In this document: one piece after another, positions 42,834 through 50,600 of the stretch
Layout: each line of letters opens with the position of its first letter
Position numbering within the stretch: position 1 is the stretch's first letter
Source of the DNA: Pseudocolwellia agarivorans
Lineage (GTDB): Bacteria; Pseudomonadota; Gammaproteobacteria; Enterobacterales; Alteromonadaceae
NCBI RefSeq assembly: GCF_002000085.1
Contig: NZ_MUZU01000008.1
Span: 173,720 to 237,719 of the forward strand
DNA length: 64,000 bases
Reading direction: 5' to 3'
Notes under the pieces: generated by a model
Seen by the model: the letters and a program-made list of their open reading frames with translations, nothing else
The model's database searches: none
Told to the model about the DNA's origin: nothing
Program-made: the position numbers and the translations under genes

Positions 42834-43610
42834 ATGACACGCTCTGTACCCTCAGTCGTTAATAATGAAAAACTTGGTAAATACGGTAGTCAGCTAAACC
42901 AAGGCCTTATTCATGGTATAGAAGCATTGCAAGGGATAGCCTCTAGTGATCATCCACTTGGCAGCCGAGAATTATCAAGAATTTTAGGATTAGATATTAC
43001 TAAAGTTAACCGTATGCTCAGAACCCTGGCCTACCTAGGCTTAGTAAGACAAACTCCTGATAGAAAATATACATCAGGTCCTGGCATGCATGTTCTGGCG
43101 GCGCAAAGCTTGTACGCTACAGGTTATGTTAGGCATGCAATTAAGCCATTAGAGTCATTAAAAGAATTAGGGGTGATTGTTGCTATGGGGGTTTTATGGC
43201 AAGACAAAGTTACCTATTTGTACCATGCTCTACCCGGTATGGATTCTGTTGATGCTATGGGTAGACTTAGTTATTACCCTGCAACATTAAGTGGCGTGGG
43301 CTTATCTTTGCTATCTGAATTAGACGATAGTGAGATATCTCATTTATACCAAGGTAAAAACATTGATGGCTTCGATGATAACTTTGATTCATTAATGGAA
43401 AAAATAACCGAAATAAGAACACTGGGTTACGCAAGAGTGGAAACAACAGGTTCTTCTCTTAAAACCAGTAAAACCTATACCCTTGCAGTAAATTTAGGGC
43501 AACCTGTATATAGCGCCATTGCTTTATCAGGCTGGTTACCCGAAGAATCTACCGAAGAGCTTATTACTGTTTTAAAAGAGAAAGCAAAAGAAATTGAACA
43601 GGCTAAATAA
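42834..43610 (+). CDS. IclR-family transcriptional regulator
   Basis: 258 residues. N-terminal winged helix: GIEALQGIASSDHPLGSREL, then LDITKVNRMLRTLAYLGLVR. The C-terminal IclR effector domain follows (MGRLSYYPATLSGVGLSLLS; TLAVNLGQPVYSAIALSGW). IclR proteins usually repress adjacent catabolic genes and are released by a pathway metabolite. Here the targets are most likely the symporter and FAD oxidoreductase. Confidence 0.9.
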   Translation: MTRSVPSVVNNEKLGKYGSQLNQGLIHGIEALQGIASSDHPLGSRELSRILGLDITKVNRMLRTLAYLGLVRQTPDRKYTSGPGMHVLAAQSLYATGYVRHAIKPLESLKELGVIVAMGVLWQDKVTYLYHALPGMDSVDAMGRLSYYPATLSGVGLSLLSELDDSEISHLYQGKNIDGFDDNFDSLMEKITEIRTLGYARVETTGSSLKTSKTYTLAVNLGQPVYSAIALSGWLPEESTEELITVLKEKAKEIEQAK

Positions 43611-43612
43611 TA

Positions 43613-43734
43613 TTTTAGGCAAAAAAAAGCGTTTACCTAAAAAGTAAACGCATTATAAAAACATGAAACACTAAGGGAGTAAAAATCTATCATATAGTCA
43701 GAGCACTTAATTTCAGTAAAGTTCCCTTCTTTTG
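43613..43734 (-). repeat. Terminator-ended duplicated element, copy 1 (possible sRNA)
   Basis: About 120 bases closely matching 44534-44658: the first 70 plus-strand bases are nearly identical and the rest moderately so. On the minus strand it ends in GCGTTTAC-loop-GTAAACGC (43629-43651) followed by eight T residues, a strong terminator. No minus-strand gene lies upstream of this copy, so the terminator would end a short transcript that is otherwise unexplained. Confidence 0.55.
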
Positions 43735-44067
43735 AAAATAATTTATATTTTATTATTGAAGAACAATAAATCTCCCATAAAAATCAAAAAGATAAGCACA
43801 TAAACTCTACCCAATATTTATATTAATGATATATACAAGCTAATAAGAATAGATGGTGTTACACTGACAAGCTTATTTTTATTTCCCTTCTCTTTTAAGG
43901 TAAGCAGCTTTGCTGTTTGTCGTTTTAACTTGTGATTCTATTGGTTATATTTATTCCATTTAAATTTACTTTCTAAACCAAATATATTTTCAAATTATAA
44001 ATTTAAAATAAAACATTAAAGCCTTTAACAATAATACCCATTTAACATTTTAGGGTTAAAAAATTTC
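43735..44067. other. Intergenic region before the cold-shock gene
   Basis: A/T-rich, with no gene, repeat or RNA family recognised. It likely holds the csp promoter and part of a long 5' leader. Confidence 0.4.
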
Positions 44068-44109
44068 AAGCGATTGTCGTAATGGTGATAACAACAATCG
44101 CTTTTTTAA
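44068..44109 (+). terminator. Terminator-like hairpin in the csp leader
   Basis: AAGCGATTGT (44068-44077) / ACAATCGCTT (44094-44103), 16-base loop, followed by TTTT. It sits 30 bases upstream of the cold-shock ATG. It either ends an upstream transcript or attenuates csp. Confidence 0.6.
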
Positions 44110-44138
44110 AACTCACCATAAGATAAAGAAAATATAAT

Positions 44139-44345
44139 ATGAGTAAAGGTATAGTTAAGTGGTTCAACGCCGATAAAGGTTTCGGTTTTATTACACCAGA
44201 AGACGGCAGTAAAGATCTTTTTGTTCATCATTCAGAGATCCAATCGGGTGGCGAATATGCAACATTAGCTGACGGTCAAGCGGTTGAATTTGAAGTTGGA
44301 CAAGGTCAAAAAGGACCATGTGCTAACAAAGTAAGCGCTGTATAA
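44139..44345 (+). CDS. CspA-family cold-shock protein
   Basis: 68 residues. A single cold-shock domain with RNP1 KGFGFI (residues about 14-19) and RNP2 LFVHH (about 27-31), starting [20 protein letters not shown]. It binds single-stranded nucleic acid and melts RNA secondary structure. The long AT-rich leader is typical of cold-inducible csp genes. Confidence 0.95.
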   Translation: MSKGIVKWFNADKGFGFITPEDGSKDLFVHHSEIQSGGEYATLADGQAVEFEVGQGQKGPCANKVSAV

Positions 44346-44533
44346 TTACTAGCTAACTTATTCATTTGAGCGGGTTATTTTTTATATTAAAGAGTAGCTT
44401 TAGCTCAAATATTCCTCCCATAAAAATATTCACACATAGAATACTTTCCCTGCATTTATTCTGCTTAAATCACTAAAACCTTACAACTCTAAAATCATCA
44501 TCGATTCAGCGCACTATAAATTTGATTGCTAAA
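44346..44533. other. Intergenic region after the cold-shock gene
   Basis: Part of a 352-base gap. An 8-base inverted repeat ATTTGAGC/GCTCAAAT (44364-44371 and 44403-44410) could form a long-loop hairpin after the csp stop codon. Nothing else is recognised. Confidence 0.4.
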
Positions 44534-44658
44534 TTTTAGGCAAAAAAAAGCGTTTACCTAAAAAAGTAAACGCACTATAAAAACATGAAATACTAAGGGG
44601 AAATAAAAGTCTCTCGTATAGTAAGAGCGTAACAATTCAATTAAGTTCATTTCTTTTT
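44534..44658 (-). repeat. Terminator-ended duplicated element, copy 2
   Basis: Matches 43613-43734. On the minus strand GCGTTTAC (44550-44557 as its plus-strand arm) pairs with GTAAACGC (44566-44573), followed by eight T residues (plus A run 44542-44549). It could terminate the UPF0016 gene upstream on this strand, but similarity to copy 1 continues well before the hairpin, which a mere terminator would not require. Confidence 0.55.
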
Positions 44659-44697
44659 AAATATTTTTTACATAAGAAAATAAGAACTTGAGTCGCT

Positions 44698-44970
44698 CTA
44701 CGCTTTATATAATGTAAAAAACCCTATAACAATAAAACCAATACCTGCGGCATAATGAAGATATTTTTCATTAATATATTCCGACATCAAGCTTCCTGCC
44801 AAAACACCTATAGCTGTAGCCACAATTAATGCAGCTGATGCAGCAAAAAATACCGTATATTTACTTACTTCTTTATCTGCAGCAAAAAGCATAGTGGCCA
44901 ATTGAGTTTTATCGCCAAGTTCGGCAATCAGAACAGAAGCAAAAATGGTTAAGAAAATTTTCCAATCCAT
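44698..44970 (-). CDS. Single-domain UPF0016/GDT1-family cation transporter
   Basis: 90 residues, three hydrophobic helices. The E-x-G-D-K-T/S motif of the family is present as AELGDKTQLATMLFAA. UPF0016 (TMEM165/GDT1, MneA) proteins move Mn2+ or Ca2+; most have two such motifs in about 200 residues. This one has a single copy and would have to dimerise. No manganese (yybP-ykoY) riboswitch was recognised upstream. Confidence 0.85.
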   Translation of the reverse strand: MDWKIFLTIFASVLIAELGDKTQLATMLFAADKEVSKYTVFFAASAALIVATAIGVLAGSLMSEYINEKYLHYAAGIGFIVIGFFTLYKA

Positions 44971-45366
44971 ACAATATAAATCCTATAAAATTAAAACAGT
45001 GAACATGTCTGTATCATGCTTTTTAGCATTTGCTATTTAATACGAAGTACAACCTAATATAAGGTATTTAAACCTATAAAAATAAGCGAATAATTCAATC
45101 AATAACAAAGTAAATATGATTTAAATGAATGAAAACAATCAACAGGTAAGTACGCCGCTATAATACATAACACTTAAATAAACTGCCAAAAATTATTTTA
45201 TTTTTACTGTTATTTATACTCAAAAAAAATAAATAACCTGAGTTATCAACGCACTGTTAAGTGAGTGTCATAGATTTTTATATTATATAAAGTGTATCGC
45301 TATTTATGATCCTCCATACTAAACTACACTCATAACAATCATTAAAAACAATGTTTTGGACTAAAT
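44971..45366. other. Intergenic region between divergent UPF0016 and kinase genes
   Basis: 396 bases, A/T-rich. No gene, repeat or known RNA motif was recognised. Confidence 0.4.
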
Positions 45367-48300
45367 GTGTTAGGTAAATACAAATTAGGTTTACGATTTA
45401 AAGTAGCTTTTGCATTAAGTGCGTTATTGTTTCTATCTTTATTTACAACGGGCTACACCAGTTACCAGCAGTCAAAACAAATTGCCGAAAATAAAGCCAT
45501 TGAACTACAGCAAAGCCAATTAAAGCTGCTTAAAATTAAAATAAAATCAGCATTAAACGAACATCAAAATATTTTAATGTCGTTACGTGACACACCACCA
45601 ATACAAGCAATTATTGATGCCATAAAAAATAACGGTATTGACTCTGAAAGTAATGAATCTCTAAACGTATGGCAGCAGCGTCTTAATACCATATTTTATT
45701 CCTTTTTAAATAACCACTCACAATATCTTCAAGTTCGTTATATCAAAAGTAATGGAGAAGAGTTAGTGAGGGTAGAAAGAAAAGCCAATAATCACATTAA
45801 CATTGCAAGTCAGAGTGAATTACAAAACAAGTCTGCTGAAAAATACGTTATGGAAACCACAAAAATGCGGCCTGGGCAGGTTTATTATTCTGATGTAAAC
45901 CTCAATAAAGAATACGGTAAAATTCAAACTCCTCATGTTCCTGTGTTACGCATAGCCACGCCTGTACATAATGCCTTAGGAGAAGTTAAAGCTCTAGTAA
46001 TCATTAACCTCTCTACGGACGTATTGTTTAGTAATGTGGTTTCAACTGACCATGGCATACGTAGCTATATTGTTGATCAATCAGGCAATTACATTAAGCA
46101 TAAAGATAAAAGTAAATCATTTGCTAAAGAACAAGGGCTTGATTACAACTTTTATGATATTGAACCACAATGGGCAGAACGAACAAAAAACAATGAAGAA
46201 TTAATGCAACTAAATGAAAATTCAACTGAAATTTTTGGTTTTCAAAAAATATTTTTTGCCCCTCACGACCATAAACGCTATTGGCTATTAGCAATACACA
46301 TTCCTGAAGAGATTGTTTTTTCTGAAATCAAGCAAGCGCTTGATCGCATGATAGTTATTCATATACTCATTGCTATTTTATCTGTAATGCTAATTTTCTG
46401 GTTCGTTTCTAAAAGAATTCTCTACCCTATATTAACCTTAGCCAGTAGCGCAAAAAAATTACATCACGGCGATTTATCAATACGCCTTGATCCTAAGTCA
46501 GTAAAAGATGAATTTAGATTGCTATATTATTTAATGAACAACTTTGCTGAAAGCCAACAAAACAGTACCTTAAAATTAGAGCAAAAAATTGCCGCGCAAA
46601 ACAAAAGACTCTCTGCGGTTATTGATAATGTAGTAGATGCTATTATTACCATTGATGCCTATGGAAAAATAGAATCATTTAATCGCGCAGCCACAACTAT
46701 TTTTGGTTACTCTGAAGATGAAGTAATAGGCAAAAATGTAAAGATGCTTATGCCTGATCCCTATCAAAAAGAGCATGACGGTTATCTTGCACACCATAAT
46801 AAAACTGGTGAAAAGAAAATCATAGGTATTGGTCGTGAAGTCACAGGCAAAAGAAAAAACAATAGTACTTTCCCTATGGAATTAGCAGTTAGTGAAGTTT
46901 CATTAGATGATACCAAGTACTTTGTTGGTATTGTGCGAGATATCACTGAACGTAAGCGCATTGAGCTTATGCAAAAAGAATTTATTTCTACTGTAAGTCA
47001 TGAACTACGCACCCCACTAACCTCAATAAGTGGTTCTCTCGGCTTAATGCTTGGCGGTGTAACGGGTGAGTTACCTGAGAAAGCCAAAGAACTACTGGTT
47101 ATTGCTAATAATAATAGCGAAAGTTTAATACACCTGATTAACGATATTTTAGATATTGAAAAAATGTCAGCAGGGAAAATGTCATTTGATCTAAATGTAA
47201 CCGATATAACTCCCGTAATTCTCAATGCAATTGAAGCGAATAAAGGTTACGGAGAAAAACTGAATGTATCATTTACATTCAGTTCAACACATACAGCACC
47301 ACTGATGGTTAATATTGATGAAAAGCGTATTGAGCAAGTTATGTCTAATTTACTCTCAAATGCAGCCAAGTATTCACCGACTCATGAAGTGGTCACTATT
47401 ACGCTAGAAGTTCTTGCCGATGAAGTACATATTTCAGTACATGATCAAGGAAAAGGCATACCCAAACCATTTAGAGCGCATATATTCGATAAATTTTCAC
47501 AAGCCGATAGCTCTGATACTCGCCAAAAAGGTGGTACAGGGCTAGGACTACACATCACTAAAGCTATTGTTAAAGAACATAACGGACGAATTGATTTTAG
47601 CTGTGATAAGGGTAATGGGACAACGTTTAGGTTCACACTTCCTCTTTACACTGAAACACCATTAGTAACTGACAACAACGAAAAAACAAATCAAAAAGCA
47701 TTAATTTTGATTATTGAAGACAATATTGATATTGCTCGCCTATTAAGTATGATGATCAAAAACGCAGGCTATAATTGCCACCATGCTTATGACTATCAGC
47801 AAGCAAAAGATCTCATCGCGACCAATCAATACGATGCAGTCACCTTAGATCTTATTATTCCCGGTGGCGATGGACTTACCCTATTAAAAGAGCTACGCAG
47901 TAAAGAAGAAACAAGAAAACTACCCGTTATTGTCGTTGCCTCACCTAATGAAGATAGCGATAAAGTAAAAGCAAGCGACAGTATAGAACTTGTAGATTGG
48001 CTAGAAAAACCAATACAACCAGAGCAATTGGTTAAGTCAATTAGAACAAGTTTAGCCACGAAAAAACAACAAAAACATCATATCTTACATGTTGAAGATG
48101 ACTCAGATATCATCACAATTGTCAGCTCATTACTGAGCAATAATTACCACATAAAACAAGTATCAACATTAACTGAAGCAAAGCAATTAATCGCACAAGA
48201 ACAATTCGATTTAATCTTACTTGATATAGGTTTACCTGACGGCTCAGGTTTAGACTTATTACACCAATTAAACGATAATGATAAAAATATTCCTGTGGTT

Positions 48301-48447
48301 ATTTTTTCTGCTCATGATATTCCAGTAAATATTGCTCGTCAGGTAATCGCAACATTAACTAAGTCTCAAACAGACAATAATAAGCTTATTGAAAAAATAC
48401 ATGCTGTTATTCATAGAAAACATGAAAAACCGGAAAAGTTGAACTAG
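45367..48447 (+). CDS. Hybrid sensor histidine kinase (Cache-HAMP-PAS-HK-REC-REC)
   Basis: 1026 residues from GTG at 45367. Transmembrane helix about 12-32, extracellular dCache-like domain (about 40-320), second helix about 328-350, HAMP (about 350-400), PAS (about 415-530; ITIDAYGKIESFNRAATTIF), HisKA with His545 (SHELRTPLTS), HATPase_c (NLLSNAAKYSP, GTGLGLHITK), then two receivers with Asp828 (LDLIIPGGDG) and Asp953 (LDIGLPDGSG). Followed at 11 bases by a CheY-like regulator and then an HPt protein, forming a full phosphorelay. The ligand of the Cache domain is unknown. Confidence 0.9.
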   Translation: MLGKYKLGLRFKVAFALSALLFLSLFTTGYTSYQQSKQIAENKAIELQQSQLKLLKIKIKSALNEHQNILMSLRDTPPIQAIIDAIKNNGIDSESNESLNVWQQRLNTIFYSFLNNHSQYLQVRYIKSNGEELVRVERKANNHINIASQSELQNKSAEKYVMETTKMRPGQVYYSDVNLNKEYGKIQTPHVPVLRIATPVHNALGEVKALVIINLSTDVLFSNVVSTDHGIRSYIVDQSGNYIKHKDKSKSFAKEQGLDYNFYDIEPQWAERTKNNEELMQLNENSTEIFGFQKIFFAPHDHKRYWLLAIHIPEEIVFSEIKQALDRMIVIHILIAILSVMLIFWFVSKRILYPILTLASSAKKLHHGDLSIRLDPKSVKDEFRLLYYLMNNFAESQQNSTLKLEQKIAAQNKRLSAVIDNVVDAIITIDAYGKIESFNRAATTIFGYSEDEVIGKNVKMLMPDPYQKEHDGYLAHHNKTGEKKIIGIGREVTGKRKNNSTFPMELAVSEVSLDDTKYFVGIVRDITERKRIELMQKEFISTVSHELRTPLTSISGSLGLMLGGVTGELPEKAKELLVIANNNSESLIHLINDILDIEKMSAGKMSFDLNVTDITPVILNAIEANKGYGEKLNVSFTFSSTHTAPLMVNIDEKRIEQVMSNLLSNAAKYSPTHEVVTITLEVLADEVHISVHDQGKGIPKPFRAHIFDKFSQADSSDTRQKGGTGLGLHITKAIVKEHNGRIDFSCDKGNGTTFRFTLPLYTETPLVTDNNEKTNQKALILIIEDNIDIARLLSMMIKNAGYNCHHAYDYQQAKDLIATNQYDAVTLDLIIPGGDGLTLLKELRSKEETRKLPVIVVASPNEDSDKVKASDSIELVDWLEKPIQPEQLVKSIRTSLATKKQQKHHILHVEDDSDIITIVSSLLSNNYHIKQVSTLTEAKQLIAQEQFDLILLDIGLPDGSGLDLLHQLNDNDKNIPVVIFSAHDIPVNIARQVIATLTKSQTDNNKLIEKIHAVIHRKHEKPEKLN

Positions 48448-48458
48448 GATTAGTAACT

Positions 48459-48857
48459 ATGCAAAAACTTATTCGAATTCTTTATGCTGAAGATCAAGTG
48501 GATATCCAACAAGTGGCTACGCTAGCACTGGAAACCGTCGGTGGTTTAACCCTAAAAACATGTAATACGGGTTTAGAAGCTGTTGATGCTATTCACCCTT
48601 TTGAACCACAGTTACTTCTTTTTGATGTAATGATGCCCGATATGGATGGCCCAACAGCTTTAGCAAAAATTCGTGAAATTGATCAATATAAAAATATTCC
48701 AGCTATTTTTATGACAGCGAAAGTACAAAGTAACGAAATACAAAACTATCTTGATATGGGCGCACTTGCTGTTATAGCAAAGCCTTTTGATCCTATGACT
48801 CTTGCCAGTCAAATTAAAGAAATATGGCAACGGAACCAACAATCATATGACACCTAA
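48459..48857 (+). CDS. CheY-like response regulator
   Basis: 132 residues, receiver only: AEDQ acid pocket, Asp56 (LLFDVMMPDMDGP), Thr in FMTAK, Lys in AKPFDP. No output domain. It sits between the hybrid kinase and the HPt/GGDEF protein and overlaps the latter by 11 bases, so it is probably an intermediate or phosphate sink in the relay. Confidence 0.92.
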   Translation: MQKLIRILYAEDQVDIQQVATLALETVGGLTLKTCNTGLEAVDAIHPFEPQLLLFDVMMPDMDGPTALAKIREIDQYKNIPAIFMTAKVQSNEIQNYLDMGALAVIAKPFDPMTLASQIKEIWQRNQQSYDT

Positions 48858-50514
48858 CAACACAATAGACATTCAAGCTGAACTTGAACAATTAAAATTA
48901 TCATTTATAGATAAAGTTCCTGCTCATGTCACTGAAATTAAAGATGTTTGGCATTCATTAAAATTATCACCAGAAAATCATGAACAAGCTGAGTTATTGC
49001 ACCGTTTAGCTCATACATTAACGGGTACTGCAGCCACATTTGAACTAGAGCCCTTAGCTATAGCCGCTAGAGAAATAGAGCAATTACTGCGAAATTTTTC
49101 TTCTCCTCCTGCTACAAAACTTCCCGTGCAAGAAATAGAAATAGGACTTAAAAAACTCAGTGATGCCTCAGCATTAATCGATAAAAACGCAGTATCCAGC
49201 CAACCGGCTTATGTTACAGCAGAAGACCAACCAATAGACGTTACTCCTAATAACAATAATAACCTTATTTATATTATTGATGAAGACAAATACTTCACTC
49301 ATACCATAAAGTTACAAATACAAGCTTTTGGTTATCAAGTAGAGACTTTTAACTGTATAAATTTATTTAAGCAAGCACTCAAACATCAAGACCCTACAGC
49401 GGTCGTCATGGACGCAATGTTTGGCAACACTAAAACAGCAGGTATTGATTATATAACTGAAATTAATAGTGAGCGTGAAATCCCTCTACAAACCATTTTT
49501 ATTACAGAGAGTAATGATCTAAAAACACGTTTAAGTGCCGTACGTGCCAATGGCTTTGCTTATTTTACCAAACCTGTATTAATGACATCATTAGTGAGTG
49601 CACTCGACAAGATCAGTTATAAAGTGCAAGAGAGCCCGTACCGAGTATTAATCGTTGATGATTCACCAACACAAACTGAATACGCCGCGCTAACATTGCA
49701 ACAAGCAGGCATGAAAACTCGCGAAGTAAACGATCCCTTTCTATTATTAGACGCATTAAATGAGTTTTCACCTGATATTATCCTCATGGATATATACATG
49801 CCTAAATGTACGGGAATTGAATTAAGCCAAGTGATCCGCCAAATGGAAAATTATATGAGTACGCCTATCATGTTTGTCTCTTCTGAAGACAATTTAGGCA
49901 AAAAACTCGGGGCGTTAAGCATAGGGGGTGATGATTTTTTAACAAAACCAGTTAAACCTTGGCATTTAGTTTCGGCGGTTTCTAACCGCGCATTGCGCGC
50001 ACGATTAATGAGAAGGCTTGCTGAAACCGATGGCCTTACAGGCTTACTCAATCATACTAAAAGTAAAGAATGTTTAAAAAATGAGTTAGATCGAGCAAAA
50101 CGCGATAACACTCCTCTTTCTTTTGCCATGTTAGATTTAGATTTTTTTAAAACAATTAATGACAATTATGGGCATCCTGCAGGTGACCGAGTGTTAAAAA
50201 GTATCGCAAATATCTTTAAACAACGTTTACGTAAATACGATATTGTTGGCCGTTATGGCGGTGAAGAATTTATTGTTATATTGCCTAATACTGACGCAGA
50301 AACAGCAGAAGCTATTATTAATACTTTAAGAACACGTTTCAGTGAATTGACTCATTACAGTAAAGATAAAGAATTTCAATGTACTTTTAGTGCAGGTGTT
50401 GCTGCTTTTCCTGAATTTGGTAGCGAAAAATCTATTAGTAACGCAGCAGACAAAGCCCTTTATCAAGCAAAACAAATAGGACGAAACCAGGTAGTTAGAG
50501 CTAAAAAGAAGTAA
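48847..50514 (+). CDS. HPt-REC-REC-GGDEF diguanylate cyclase
   Basis: 555 residues from ATG at 48847 (a TTG/other start at 48802 lies deep in the previous gene). HPt domain with His56 (AHTLTGTAATF), degenerate-looking receiver (Asp189 in VVMDAMF), second receiver (Asp315 in LMDIYMPKCTG), and GGDEF domain with an active-type GGEEF (471-475; RYGGEEFIVILP) and DGLTGLLNH start. It should take phosphate from the hybrid kinase and make cyclic di-GMP in response. Confidence 0.9.
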   Translation: MTPNNTIDIQAELEQLKLSFIDKVPAHVTEIKDVWHSLKLSPENHEQAELLHRLAHTLTGTAATFELEPLAIAAREIEQLLRNFSSPPATKLPVQEIEIGLKKLSDASALIDKNAVSSQPAYVTAEDQPIDVTPNNNNNLIYIIDEDKYFTHTIKLQIQAFGYQVETFNCINLFKQALKHQDPTAVVMDAMFGNTKTAGIDYITEINSEREIPLQTIFITESNDLKTRLSAVRANGFAYFTKPVLMTSLVSALDKISYKVQESPYRVLIVDDSPTQTEYAALTLQQAGMKTREVNDPFLLLDALNEFSPDIILMDIYMPKCTGIELSQVIRQMENYMSTPIMFVSSEDNLGKKLGALSIGGDDFLTKPVKPWHLVSAVSNRALRARLMRRLAETDGLTGLLNHTKSKECLKNELDRAKRDNTPLSFAMLDLDFFKTINDNYGHPAGDRVLKSIANIFKQRLRKYDIVGRYGGEEFIVILPNTDAETAEAIINTLRTRFSELTHYSKDKEFQCTFSAGVAAFPEFGSEKSISNAADKALYQAKQIGRNQVVRAKKK

Positions 50515-50562
50515 ACCATCAATTCCACTCATTCAAATGAGTTAACATCTGAACGGCAATTA

Positions 50563-50587
50563 CGCTAGCAAAGTGAATCTGCTAGCG
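50563..50587 (+). terminator. Stem-loop between convergent genes
   Basis: CGCTAGCA (50563-50570) / TGCTAGCG (50580-50587) with a 9-base loop, followed by CTTATCTTT. It lies between the diguanylate cyclase and the convergent BCCT gene. The T tract is weak. Confidence 0.55.
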
Positions 50588-50600
50588 CTTATCTTTATAA

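Noticed and set aside
44971..45100. yybP-ykoY manganese riboswitch before the UPF0016 gene
   Set aside because: This RNA often precedes such transporters, so I looked for it, but no matching conserved loops are visible.
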